Source: an uncultured Eubacteriales bacterium
GTDB taxonomy: Bacteria; Bacillota; Clostridia; UBA1381
Direction of reading: 5' to 3'
Length of the DNA stretch: 12,751 nt
Assembly: GCA_900556575.1 (NCBI GenBank)
Contig: USPO01000024.1
Coordinates: 1 to 12,751 of the forward strand
Below the pieces are notes generated by a model that saw only the letters and a list, made by a program, of their open reading frames with translations, had not been told where the DNA came from and searched no databases. How positions within the stretch are numbered: the stretch's first letter is position 1; each line of letters begins with the position of its first letter. This document shows, one piece after another, positions 6,662-12,751 of the stretch. The position numbers and the translations under genes are program-made.

Positions 6662-7117
6662 ATGAAGTATAAAAGACAGGGACAGATTATTAAGATTGTC
6701 GGAGAAAAGCAGATAAAAACACATGAGCAGCTTATTGAAGAACTGACTAAGGCGGGGTATGATGTTACACAGGCAACTGTTTCGAGAGATATAAAGGATT
6801 TGGGACTGGTAAAAGCACCGTCAGCCGGAGGCGGTTCATACTATTCTTTGCCGATGGAAACAACGGAAAGTGCGGATAAACACTTGAATTTGTTTTCGGA
6901 TACAGTAAGGGGAGTTTCATCCGCACTTCACACAGTAGTAATTCGAACATATCCTGGTATGGCATCTGCAGTTGCGGCATCTCTTGATACTGTTATGAAA
7001 AAGGATATATTGGGTTCGATTGCTGGAGATGATACTCTTTTGATTATTACGCCGAGTGAAAAGGCTGCTACGGAAGTTACGGCAAGGCTTAGGAAAATAT
7101 TCAGAACACCACAATAA
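6662..7117 (+). CDS. argR: Arginine repressor ArgR
   Basis: A transcriptional regulator that binds operator DNA as a hexamer with L-arginine as co-repressor, controlling arginine synthesis and catabolism. The N-terminal winged helix-turn-helix is seen in residues 1-65, with the recognition-helix motif TVSRDIKDLG (39-48). The C-terminal arginine-binding and oligomerisation domain carries GSIAGDDT (118-125). I chose ATG 6662, giving 151 residues, because the family is about 150 long and begins with this MKYKRQGQIIKIV-like stretch. A TTG at 6593 and an ATG at 6638 are in frame, but they would add residues not found in ArgR. The best ribosome site (AAAGGG, 6641-6646) is rather far from 6662, so a GTG at 6650 is a second possibility. 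recN follows after 28 bases. Confidence 0.95.
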   Translation: MKYKRQGQIIKIVGEKQIKTHEQLIEELTKAGYDVTQATVSRDIKDLGLVKAPSAGGGSYYSLPMETTESADKHLNLFSDTVRGVSSALHTVVIRTYPGMASAVAASLDTVMKKDILGSIAGDDTLLIITPSEKAATEVTARLRKIFRTPQ

Positions 7118-7145
7118 AAATGTATTTGATTGAAGGGAGATAATT

Positions 7146-8819
7146 GTGCTTAGAAGCTTGAATATAAAAAATATAGCCGTAATAGAAAAGCTTGATGTCG
7201 CCTTTCATGGCGGTGTTACAGCCTTTACAGGTGAGACCGGAGCGGGAAAATCTATTATAATAGACTCTATAAATATGATTTTAGGTGCGAGAACAAGCCG
7301 TGAATTAGTACGTTACGGAACAAATAAAGCTATGGTCCAGGGAGTTTTTGATCCAAATCCAGTTGTAAAGACCTTTTTGGAAAAAAACGATATTGATATA
7401 GAGGAAGACGGAATAATTATAACCCGTACTCTAACCAAAGACGGAAAAAGTACAGCAAGAATAAATGATACCGTTGTTACTCTTGCTGTACTTCGTGAGA
7501 CTGCCGACAAGCTTATAAATATTCATGGTCAGCATGATAATCAGGCACTTTTAACGCCGGAAAAGCATATAAATTTTTTAGACGATTATGCGAATGATGC
7601 TGAGCTTTTGGAAAGCTATAAGGCTGTTTATTCTCAAATGAGAGAACTTAAAAGAAAAATTAATGCGACTGCATTGAACGAAAAGGAAAGAATGCAGAGG
7701 ATAGATATTCTCGAATATCAGATAAAAGAAATAACAAATGCAAAGCTTATTCCGGGGGAAGAAGATGAACTTGCAAGTCAGCGTGAATTACTTGAAAACG
7801 CAGAAAAAATTTCATCTGCGGCAGAAGAAGCATATGCAAACCTTTATGACATGAATGATGGGCGTTCAGCATATGATTTAATAAGCATAGCGGTAAATGC
7901 AGTAGGCGGAATAAGTGATGTGAGTCCTGAAATAAGAAAGGTGTATGACAGGCTTAATGATGCAATGTATGCAGTAGAGGAAGCCGCACATGATATTCAT
8001 GATTTTTCAGGAAACGTGGAATATGACCCTCAGGTATTAAATGATACGGAAGAAAGACTTGACCTTATATCAAGATTGAAAAAGAAATACGGCCAGACAA
8101 TTGAAGAAATTAATACATTTGGAGAAAAAGCACAGAAGGAGCTTGATGAGCTGCTTGATTATGATGAACTTGGCGAACAGCTGAAAAAGGAATTCAATGA
8201 AGTTGCAAAAAAACTGAAAAGAGCGGGTATCGCACTTTCGGATAAGAGAAGAGCAGCAGCAAGAGAACTTGGGGATAAGATAGAAAAGGCACTTTCGGAG
8301 CTGGACATGGATAAGTCACGGTTTGAGGTGCTTGTTGAAACCTCAAAAAACTTTGAACCTAACGGAATAGACAGAGTAGAACTTATGATAAGTACCAATC
8401 CGGGTGAGCCGTTAAAGCCTTTGGTAAAGATAGCATCGGGCGGTGAACTTTCAAGAGTAATGCTTGCTATTAAATCAATTTTGGCGGAAACTGACTATGT
8501 AGGGACGCTGATATTTGATGAAATAGATACAGGTGTGTCAGGAAGTGCTTCAGTTAAAATTGCAAGAAAATTAAGAAAAATAGGAAAAACAAAGCAGGTA
8601 ATCTGCATCACACATTTACCTCAGATGACAGCAGCGGCGGATAATCATTATCTTATTAAAAAGAATATAAAAGACAATATGGCATATACTACCTTAAAGG
8701 AGCTTGACCAACAAGGCAGAATTGATGAAATAGCAAGAATTATAGATGGAGAGAATGCAACAGAAACGGCAAAAAAGCATGCAAAAGAACTTTTAGAAAC
8801 ACAGAAATCAAATATTTGA
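7146..8819 (+). CDS. recN: DNA repair protein RecN
   Basis: A 557-residue SMC-like ATPase that acts early in double-strand-break repair, helping organise DNA ends for RecA-dependent recombination. The ATPase head is split: Walker A GETGAGKS at residues 29-36, the IHGQHDNQ Q-loop region near 115-123, then a long charged coiled-coil arm at about 150-400. The ABC signature SGGELSR lies near 430-437 and Walker B TLIFDEIDTGVSG near 453-465. The length is typical. The GTG at 7146 has an AAGGGAG ribosome site (7133-7139) at good spacing. It is the last gene of the nadK-argR-recN unit. In many spore formers spoIVB and spo0A come next; here a different operon starts instead. No terminator is evident after the stop codon. 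Confidence 0.97.
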   Translation: MLRSLNIKNIAVIEKLDVAFHGGVTAFTGETGAGKSIIIDSINMILGARTSRELVRYGTNKAMVQGVFDPNPVVKTFLEKNDIDIEEDGIIITRTLTKDGKSTARINDTVVTLAVLRETADKLINIHGQHDNQALLTPEKHINFLDDYANDAELLESYKAVYSQMRELKRKINATALNEKERMQRIDILEYQIKEITNAKLIPGEEDELASQRELLENAEKISSAAEEAYANLYDMNDGRSAYDLISIAVNAVGGISDVSPEIRKVYDRLNDAMYAVEEAAHDIHDFSGNVEYDPQVLNDTEERLDLISRLKKKYGQTIEEINTFGEKAQKELDELLDYDELGEQLKKEFNEVAKKLKRAGIALSDKRRAAARELGDKIEKALSELDMDKSRFEVLVETSKNFEPNGIDRVELMISTNPGEPLKPLVKIASGGELSRVMLAIKSILAETDYVGTLIFDEIDTGVSGSASVKIARKLRKIGKTKQVICITHLPQMTAAADNHYLIKKNIKDNMAYTTLKELDQQGRIDEIARIIDGENATETAKKHAKELLETQKSNI

Positions 8820-8867
8820 CGTATATTGTGACCGATTGTGAATAAGATAATAATTTTTAAATATATG

Positions 8868-8896
8868 TTGCAAATATAGCCGAGAGGTGATATAAT
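8868..8896 (+). promoter_or_regulatory. Promoter of the 2-oxoacid oxidoreductase operon
   Basis: TTGCAA (8868-8873) and consensus TATAAT (8891-8896) are spaced 17 bp, with TGA before the -10 box (extended -10). The predicted start is near 8903, leaving a leader of about 27 nt with a GAGGG ribosome site at 8916-8920. Confidence 0.82.
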
Positions 8897-8929
8897 ATAA
8901 ACATATAATTTAACAGAGGGAAATAATAT

Positions 8930-9589
8930 ATGAAAAATAAACAAATCCATGTTTTTGCGGGTCATTACGGCAGCGGAAAAACGGAAATAGCTTTGAATTT
9001 TGCTCTAAAAAAACGTGCAGAAGGAAAAAGTGTTGTAATTATAGATATTGATATTGTAAACCCATATTTTCGTACCAATGATGCTGCGAATATACTTAGG
9101 GATAAGGGTATAAGGCTTATAGCGAATGGATTTGCTTCGTCAAATGTAGATATGCCGGTTGTTCCGTGTACGGCGACCGGAGTATTTGAGACAGACGAAG
9201 AGATTGTTATATTTGATATGGGCGGAGATGATGACGGAGCATATGCAATAGGTCAGTATTCGGAGTACTTTAAGAAATACGGATACAGCATGCACCTTAT
9301 ATTCAATGCAAGACGTCCTATGACTCCTGATGCAAAATCGATATTTGAATTGGCACAAAGGATTGAAGCAGTTTCAAGGCTGCGTTTTTCAGATATATAT
9401 AATAATACAAATCTTGCTAAAATTACTGAACAGGAAATTTTAATGTCCGGAGTGCAGATTGCTGGGGAATTGTCAGATATGATGAAAATTCCTGTGGCAT
9501 ATCATTGCGGAACGAGAGATGTAATAAAGAATTTTCCCGTTGGGCTAAAGACGTTTGAAATTAGCATCATTGTTAAAATGCCTTTTTGA
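8930..9589 (+). CDS. P-loop ATPase (MinD/ParA/CooC-like), first gene of the oxidoreductase operon
   Basis: A 219-residue soluble nucleotide-binding protein of the SIMIBI-like P-loop class; no named function is established. Walker A is GHYGSGKT (11-18). A switch-like acidic stretch IDIDIVNPYFR (38-48) follows, then Walker B IVIFDMGGDDD (92-102). There is no membrane segment and no second, DNA-binding domain. The gene is first in the operon and is followed 11 bases later by the ferredoxin-like delta subunit. That context suggests an accessory role for the iron-sulfur oxidoreductase (for example metallocluster or cofactor assembly, as CooC-like ATPases do), but this is inference. The C-terminus ends rather abruptly at KMPF, and the korD ribosome site begins at its stop codon. 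Confidence 0.85.
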   Translation: MKNKQIHVFAGHYGSGKTEIALNFALKKRAEGKSVVIIDIDIVNPYFRTNDAANILRDKGIRLIANGFASSNVDMPVVPCTATGVFETDEEIVIFDMGGDDDGAYAIGQYSEYFKKYGYSMHLIFNARRPMTPDAKSIFELAQRIEAVSRLRFSDIYNNTNLAKITEQEILMSGVQIAGELSDMMKIPVAYHCGTRDVIKNFPVGLKTFEISIIVKMPF

Positions 9590-9600
9590 AAGGGGAAACT

Positions 9601-9813
9601 ATGAAGAGAGTAGAAATTAATGAGGAACGCTGCAAAAGCTGTGAGCTTTGCGTAAATGTGTGTCCGAAAACAATACTAAGGATTTCATTCGAAAGGATGA
9701 ACAGACAGGGACACCGTCCCGCAGAAGTGGTTGACAATGAAAGGTGCATAGGCTGTGCATTTTGTGCGACAGTATGTCCTGATTGTGCAATCAGCATTTA
9801 CGAGGAGGGATAA
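9601..9813 (+). CDS. korD: 2-oxoacid:ferredoxin oxidoreductase, delta (2x[4Fe-4S] ferredoxin) subunit
   Basis: A 70-residue bacterial-type ferredoxin that passes electrons from the catalytic core to external ferredoxin. Two CxxCxxCxxxCP motifs are complete: cysteines 11, 14, 17 and 21, then 49, 52, 55 and 59, each set binding one [4Fe-4S] cluster. The insertion between the motifs (residues 30-45) is typical of delta subunits of this oxidoreductase family. I chose ATG 9601, with AAAGGGG ending five bases before it. A TTG at 9586 is in frame but overlaps the ATPase stop codon and the ribosome site. The alpha subunit gene starts three bases after the stop. Confidence 0.95.
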   Translation: MKRVEINEERCKSCELCVNVCPKTILRISFERMNRQGHRPAEVVDNERCIGCAFCATVCPDCAISIYEEG

Positions 9814-9816
9814 CAT

Positions 9817-10884
9817 ATGGGAGAAAAGGTACTTATGAAGGGAAATGAGGCAATAGGAGAGGCAGCCATCCGTTCGGGCTGCCGTCATTTTTTCGGTTAT
9901 CCCATAACTCCGCAAACCGAACTTTCAGCATACATGGCGAAAAAAATGCCTAAAATAGGAGGAACATTCCTTCAGGCTGAATCAGAAATTGCCGCAATAA
10001 ATATGGTTTACGGTGCGGCAGCAGCTGGAGTAAGGACTATGACAAGTTCATCAAGTCCGGGTATAAGTCTGAAAGCAGAGGGAATCAGCTATATAGCAGC
10101 GGGAGATTTGCCGGCAGTTATTGTTAACATAATGCGAGGAGGTCCGGGACTGGGAGGAATTCAGCCTGCACAGTCAGATTATTTCCAAGCAACAAAGGGT
10201 GGCGGTCATGGCGATTATCATTTGATTGTACTTGCTCCGAACAGTGTACAGGAAATTGCAAACTTAACGGCAGATGCATTTAATCTTGCCGATAAGTACA
10301 GAATACCGGTAATGATTTTGGGTGACGGTACGATAGGTCAGATGATGGAGCCGGTAGACTTTGATGAGATTCCCAAACCTATTGTAACGGAAAAAACGTG
10401 GGCAGCAAACGGCACCAATGGAAAAAGAAAAGCAAATTGTGTTAAAACTCTTCATCTGACACCTTCCGAGCTTGAGGATAAGGTTGTAGAGCGTTATAAG
10501 CGTTATGAAAAGGTAAAGGAAGAACTTCAGAGATATGAGGAGCATGATACGGATGATGCTGATGTTATAATTTCATCCTTCGGTATAACCTCAAGAGTGG
10601 TTGAAACGGCGGTAAAGCAGCTTAGAAATGAAGGAATACGAGTAGGAGTAATCCGTCCCGTTACATTATGGCCGTTCCCGGAGAAAGCATATAAGCAGGT
10701 GAATCCAAAGGCATTTTTATCCGTTGAAATGAGCATGGGGCAGATGGTAGAGGATATTAAGCTTGCGTGCGAATGTAAGGTGCCTGTATATTTTACCGGC
10801 AGAACGGGTGGTATAATACCGACACCCGATGAAGTAATAAACAAGGTTAAGGAAATCATTGCGGAGGTGGGCGGCGATGAATAA
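9817..10884 (+). CDS. vorB: 2-oxoacid:ferredoxin oxidoreductase, alpha subunit (VorB/KorA type)
   Basis: A 355-residue alpha subunit of a four-subunit enzyme that oxidises a 2-oxoacid to the acyl-CoA plus CO2 and reduces ferredoxin. It carries the pyrimidine-type domain with YPITPQTE (28-35), the conserved Glu in LQAESEIAA (Glu55) expected to contact thiamine diphosphate, and MTSSSSPGISLKAEG (75-89). The RGGPGLGG segment (107-114) and a C-terminal transketolase-like domain (about 245-350) follow. The overall sequence resembles proteins annotated as 3-methyl-2-oxobutanoate dehydrogenase subunit VorB, so branched-chain 2-oxoacids are plausible. 2-oxoglutarate or related acids cannot be excluded from sequence alone. 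A GAGGAGGG ribosome site lies seven bases before the ATG. Confidence 0.95.
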   Translation: MGEKVLMKGNEAIGEAAIRSGCRHFFGYPITPQTELSAYMAKKMPKIGGTFLQAESEIAAINMVYGAAAAGVRTMTSSSSPGISLKAEGISYIAAGDLPAVIVNIMRGGPGLGGIQPAQSDYFQATKGGGHGDYHLIVLAPNSVQEIANLTADAFNLADKYRIPVMILGDGTIGQMMEPVDFDEIPKPIVTEKTWAANGTNGKRKANCVKTLHLTPSELEDKVVERYKRYEKVKEELQRYEEHDTDDADVIISSFGITSRVVETAVKQLRNEGIRVGVIRPVTLWPFPEKAYKQVNPKAFLSVEMSMGQMVEDIKLACECKVPVYFTGRTGGIIPTPDEVINKVKEIIAEVGGDE

Positions 10885-11623
10885 GATTATATATGAAAAG
10901 CCAAAAGCTTTGGGAGATAAAACATTTCATTATTGTACCGGCTGTTCGCATGGTGTGGTTCATCGTATTGTGTGCGAAGTTCTCGATGAGCTTGAAATTA
11001 CGGACAAAACAATAGGGGTTGAGCCGGTAGGTTGTGCGGTTACGGCAGATGAGTACTTCAATTTTGATATGGTACAAGCTGCACACGGAAGAGCGCCGGC
11101 GGTTGCTACCGGAATAAAGCGTTCACTTCCCGAAAACGTAGTTTTCACATATCAGGGTGACGGAGACCTTGCGGCAATAGGAACAGCTGAAACCGTTCAT
11201 GCTGCGACACGAGGTGAAAATATAACCGTTATATTCATCAATAATACAATATACGGCATGACGGGAGGTCAAATGGCACCGACCTCACTGCCGGGACAGG
11301 TCACTCAAACATCACCATACGGAAGAAATCCTGCAACACAGGGATTTCCAATAAGAGTGTGTGAAATGCTCGCAACGCTTGACGGTCCTTCGTATATTGC
11401 AAGATGTGCGGCAGACAGTGTAAAGAATATAAGGGAAACAAAGAAGGCTATAAAGAAAGCTTTTGAATATCAGCTTGCAGGGAAGGGACTATCATTTGTA
11501 GAGGTTCTTTCTGTATGTCCAACGAACTGGGGAATGTCACCGACGGAGGCAATAGCACGTTTGCAGAATGAGATGATTCCTTACTATCCGTTGGGAGTAT
11601 ATAAGGATGAGGGGGTGGAGTAA
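10877..11623 (+). CDS. korB: 2-oxoacid:ferredoxin oxidoreductase, beta (thiamine diphosphate-binding) subunit
   Basis: A 248-residue beta subunit that binds thiamine diphosphate and, in this family, a [4Fe-4S] cluster near the cofactor. The cofactor motif is GDGD (94-97) through INNTIYGMTGGQ (121-132). Cys20 and Cys23 in the CTGCSHG motif, Cys53 (VGCAV) and Cys214 (SVCPTNWG) are placed as the four cluster ligands of oxidoreductase beta subunits. I chose ATG 10877, seven bases after GGAGGTG; it overlaps the alpha gene by eight bases, suggesting translational coupling. An earlier in-frame start at 10859 would overlap further and leave the ribosome site inside the gene. The gamma gene begins at the last base of its stop codon. 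Confidence 0.95.
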   Translation: MNKIIYEKPKALGDKTFHYCTGCSHGVVHRIVCEVLDELEITDKTIGVEPVGCAVTADEYFNFDMVQAAHGRAPAVATGIKRSLPENVVFTYQGDGDLAAIGTAETVHAATRGENITVIFINNTIYGMTGGQMAPTSLPGQVTQTSPYGRNPATQGFPIRVCEMLATLDGPSYIARCAADSVKNIRETKKAIKKAFEYQLAGKGLSFVEVLSVCPTNWGMSPTEAIARLQNEMIPYYPLGVYKDEGVE

Positions 11624-12168
11624 TGAAGGAGTGTGAAATGATACTTGCCGGTTTTGGCGGTCAGGGTATATTGTTTGCCGGAAAAATGCTGGCTTATGCA
11701 TCAATGCTGAGCGGCAGACATCTTTCATGGCTACCGTCCTACGGACCGGAAATGAGAGGCGGAACAGCAAATTGTCATGTAATAATTGGTGACGAGCCGG
11801 TGGGTTCGCCTATAATTACAAAACCTAATGTACTTGTTGCAATGAATAGACCATCACTTGATAAATTTGAAAGCGAGGTTGCTCCGAACGGAGTAATCTT
11901 TGTTGACAGCTCACTCATTGACCGTAAGGCAGAAAGAGAGGATGTTGATACTGTTTACATAAACGCAACAGAGCTTGCGGAAAAATCCGGAGCAAAAAAA
12001 CTTGCGAATATGGTATTGCTTGGTGCAATAATAAAAAAGACCGGGCTTTTTACTCTTGAGGAAATGGAAAATACAATAAGAAAATCCATTCCTGAAAAGA
12101 AAGCGGAGCTTGCCGAACCTAATATTAGAGCGGTAAAGCTTGGTTATGAATTTGTAAAAAATGATTAG
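11623..12168 (+). CDS. korC: 2-oxoacid:ferredoxin oxidoreductase, gamma subunit
   Basis: A 181-residue gamma subunit completing the delta-alpha-beta-gamma set; in this family it packs on the core and contributes to the CoA-binding side. The glycine-rich GFGGQGILFAGK (10-21) and the SYGPEMRGGTA motif (39-49) are diagnostic. The length is normal. Its ATG shares one base with the beta stop codon (TAATG), which points to coupled translation. The next gene follows after 11 bases, within which an AGGAGG ribosome site starts inside the gamma stop codon. Confidence 0.95.
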   Translation: MKECEMILAGFGGQGILFAGKMLAYASMLSGRHLSWLPSYGPEMRGGTANCHVIIGDEPVGSPIITKPNVLVAMNRPSLDKFESEVAPNGVIFVDSSLIDRKAEREDVDTVYINATELAEKSGAKKLANMVLLGAIIKKTGLFTLEEMENTIRKSIPEKKAELAEPNIRAVKLGYEFVKND

Positions 12169-12179
12169 GAGGCATATAT

Positions 12180-12464
12180 ATGGAGAGAAAGAAAAAGCTG
12201 CTGACCTATAAGGGAAAACCTCTTTTAAGGTGCGGAGACAGGATTTTTTATGGTTATCTCGATGATAAGTACATTTTGGTACTTGATATAAAGGAAACCG
12301 GAAAGGTTAAAGATGTTGAAGTATCTAAAAGGGTAGTCATGAAAATCATGGAGAATACCGATGATATAGGTGAAGGAACAGTATACAGACAGGGAGAAAG
12401 ACCTAATTTGTATGAGGCATTGGATATTGGAGAATGGTGGCTCAAACAGGCATTGAAGAGTTAA
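12180..12464 (+). CDS. Small protein of unknown function, last gene of the oxidoreductase operon
   Basis: I do not recognise this 94-residue protein. It has a strong AGGAGG ribosome site (12167-12172) seven bases before the ATG and codon use like its neighbours, so it is very probably expressed. It is basic at the N-terminus (MERKKK), followed by alternating hydrophobic residues that suggest a small beta-rich fold (about 7-50, including GKPLLRCGDRIFYGYLDDKYILVL). A C-terminal helix around EALDIGEWWLKQALKS carries two adjacent tryptophans. There is one cysteine (Cys18), no cysteine cluster, no signal peptide and no membrane segment. Being co-transcribed with the oxidoreductase suggests a related or regulatory role, but nothing in the sequence fixes it. 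Confidence 0.8.
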   Translation: MERKKKLLTYKGKPLLRCGDRIFYGYLDDKYILVLDIKETGKVKDVEVSKRVVMKIMENTDDIGEGTVYRQGERPNLYEALDIGEWWLKQALKS

Positions 12465-12466
12465 GT

Positions 12467-12514
12467 AAAACAGCTGAATTAACGCTCGAATAAGCTTTAA
12501 TTCAGCTGTTTTTA
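12467..12514. terminator. Terminator between the oxidoreductase operon and the convergent VWA gene
   Basis: A perfect 16-bp stem pairs 12467-12482 with 12497-12512 (AAAACAGCTGAATTAA and its complement) around a 14-base loop, ending in a T-run on the plus strand. It starts three bases after the stop codon of the 94-residue protein. The A-run on the left gives four T on the other strand, so it may also stop the convergent minus-strand transcript, although less strongly. Confidence 0.9.
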
Positions 12515-12517
12515 CGT

Positions 12518-12751
12518 TTATCTGTTTAAAAATCTTGTCAAATCGGCAATTTGGATAAATTCATGACGTATACCCAACGGGTCATCTCCCAATGCACTTC
12601 GTGCAAGTTCGATTGCACTGTCATATGAGGCGGTGCCTGTATACTCGCTTTTGTTTGCAAGCATACCTATTTCAGCCGCCGCCGAGGCAAAACGGAAGTT
12701 ATCGCTTGTAACGGCGGTTACATTATTGGCAACGGGATATTCCTTTAATAT
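12518..12751 (-). CDS. VWA-domain protein, C-terminal end (YfbK-like, DUF3520), runs off the right edge
   Basis: The minus strand is open from the window edge to a TAA at 12520-12518, giving the last 77 residues of a protein. The segment with FRFASAAAEIGMLANKSEY, followed by SYDSAIELARSALGDDP and HEFIQIADLTRFL, resembles the C-terminal DUF3520 region found after the von Willebrand factor A domain in YfbK-type proteins. There the pattern is F-R-F-A-x-A-V-A-x-F-G-x-L-L-R-x-S-E-Y followed by A-x-G-x-D-x-x-G-Y-R-x-E-F. Most of the gene, including the metal-binding VWA domain, lies outside the window. Family members are usually extracytoplasmic. The call rests on this short tail only. Confidence 0.75.
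   Translation of the reverse strand: MLKEYPVANNVTAVTSDNFRFASAAAEIGMLANKSEYTGTASYDSAIELARSALGDDPLGIRHEFIQIADLTRFLNR

Noticed and set aside
8648..8965. 105-codon minus-strand open frame across the recN end and intergenic region
   Set aside because: It lies antisense to the conserved C-terminus of RecN and the ATPase promoter, with no recognisable domain. It is a shadow frame.
1..12751. CRISPR array, tRNA genes, integrase, transposase or toxin-antitoxin pair
   Set aside because: No regularly spaced repeats, cloverleaf sequences or proteins of these families were seen on either strand.

Overview
The window looks like a chromosomal segment of an anaerobic member of the Firmicutes (class Clostridia), probably a host-associated or gut-type organism. 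The grounds are a low-to-moderate GC content, strong GGAGG-type ribosome sites, a nadK-argR-recN cluster, a type A RNase P RNA beside a TrmK/Nif3 pair, a surface protein with copper-amine-oxidase N-terminal repeats, and a four-subunit ferredoxin-dependent 2-oxoacid oxidoreductase. No plasmid, phage or CRISPR hallmark is present.

Layout. Positions 1-1600 lie on the minus strand: the 5' part of the RNase P RNA gene with a near-perfect promoter, nif3, and a trmK that has lost its N-terminal SAM-binding region. The lost part is replaced by unrelated sequence and a hairpin-rich repeat at about 1551-1740. An AT-rich spacer follows. From 2026 to 12464 everything is on the plus strand, in three transcription blocks, each with a recognisable promoter. 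Block 1 (2026-5481) holds a membrane-bound nucleotide-sugar 4,6-dehydratase (CapD/EpsC type) and a secreted cell-surface protein whose SGNH-hydrolase domain lacks the catalytic residues. It ends in a clear terminator. Block 2 (5727-8819) holds nadK, argR and recN. Block 3 (8930-12464) holds a P-loop ATPase, the delta, alpha, beta and gamma subunits of a 2-oxoacid:ferredoxin oxidoreductase, and a 94-residue protein of unknown function. It ends in a 16-bp terminator hairpin. A convergent minus-strand gene, the C-terminal end of a YfbK-type von Willebrand factor A protein, runs off the right edge.

How the parts work together. Block 3 is one tightly packed operon for coenzyme-A-dependent oxidation of a 2-oxoacid (the alpha subunit resembles VorB, suggesting branched-chain substrates) with transfer of electrons to ferredoxin. 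The ATPase and the small terminal protein are candidates for accessory or regulatory partners. Block 1 is cell-envelope biology. Block 2 is housekeeping.

Most notable points: the pseudo-catalytic SGNH surface protein; the repeat-associated truncation of trmK (real decay or an assembly join); the uncharacterised ATPase and 94-residue protein flanking the oxidoreductase; and the shared 17-bp, TGn-extended architecture of the three plus-strand promoters.
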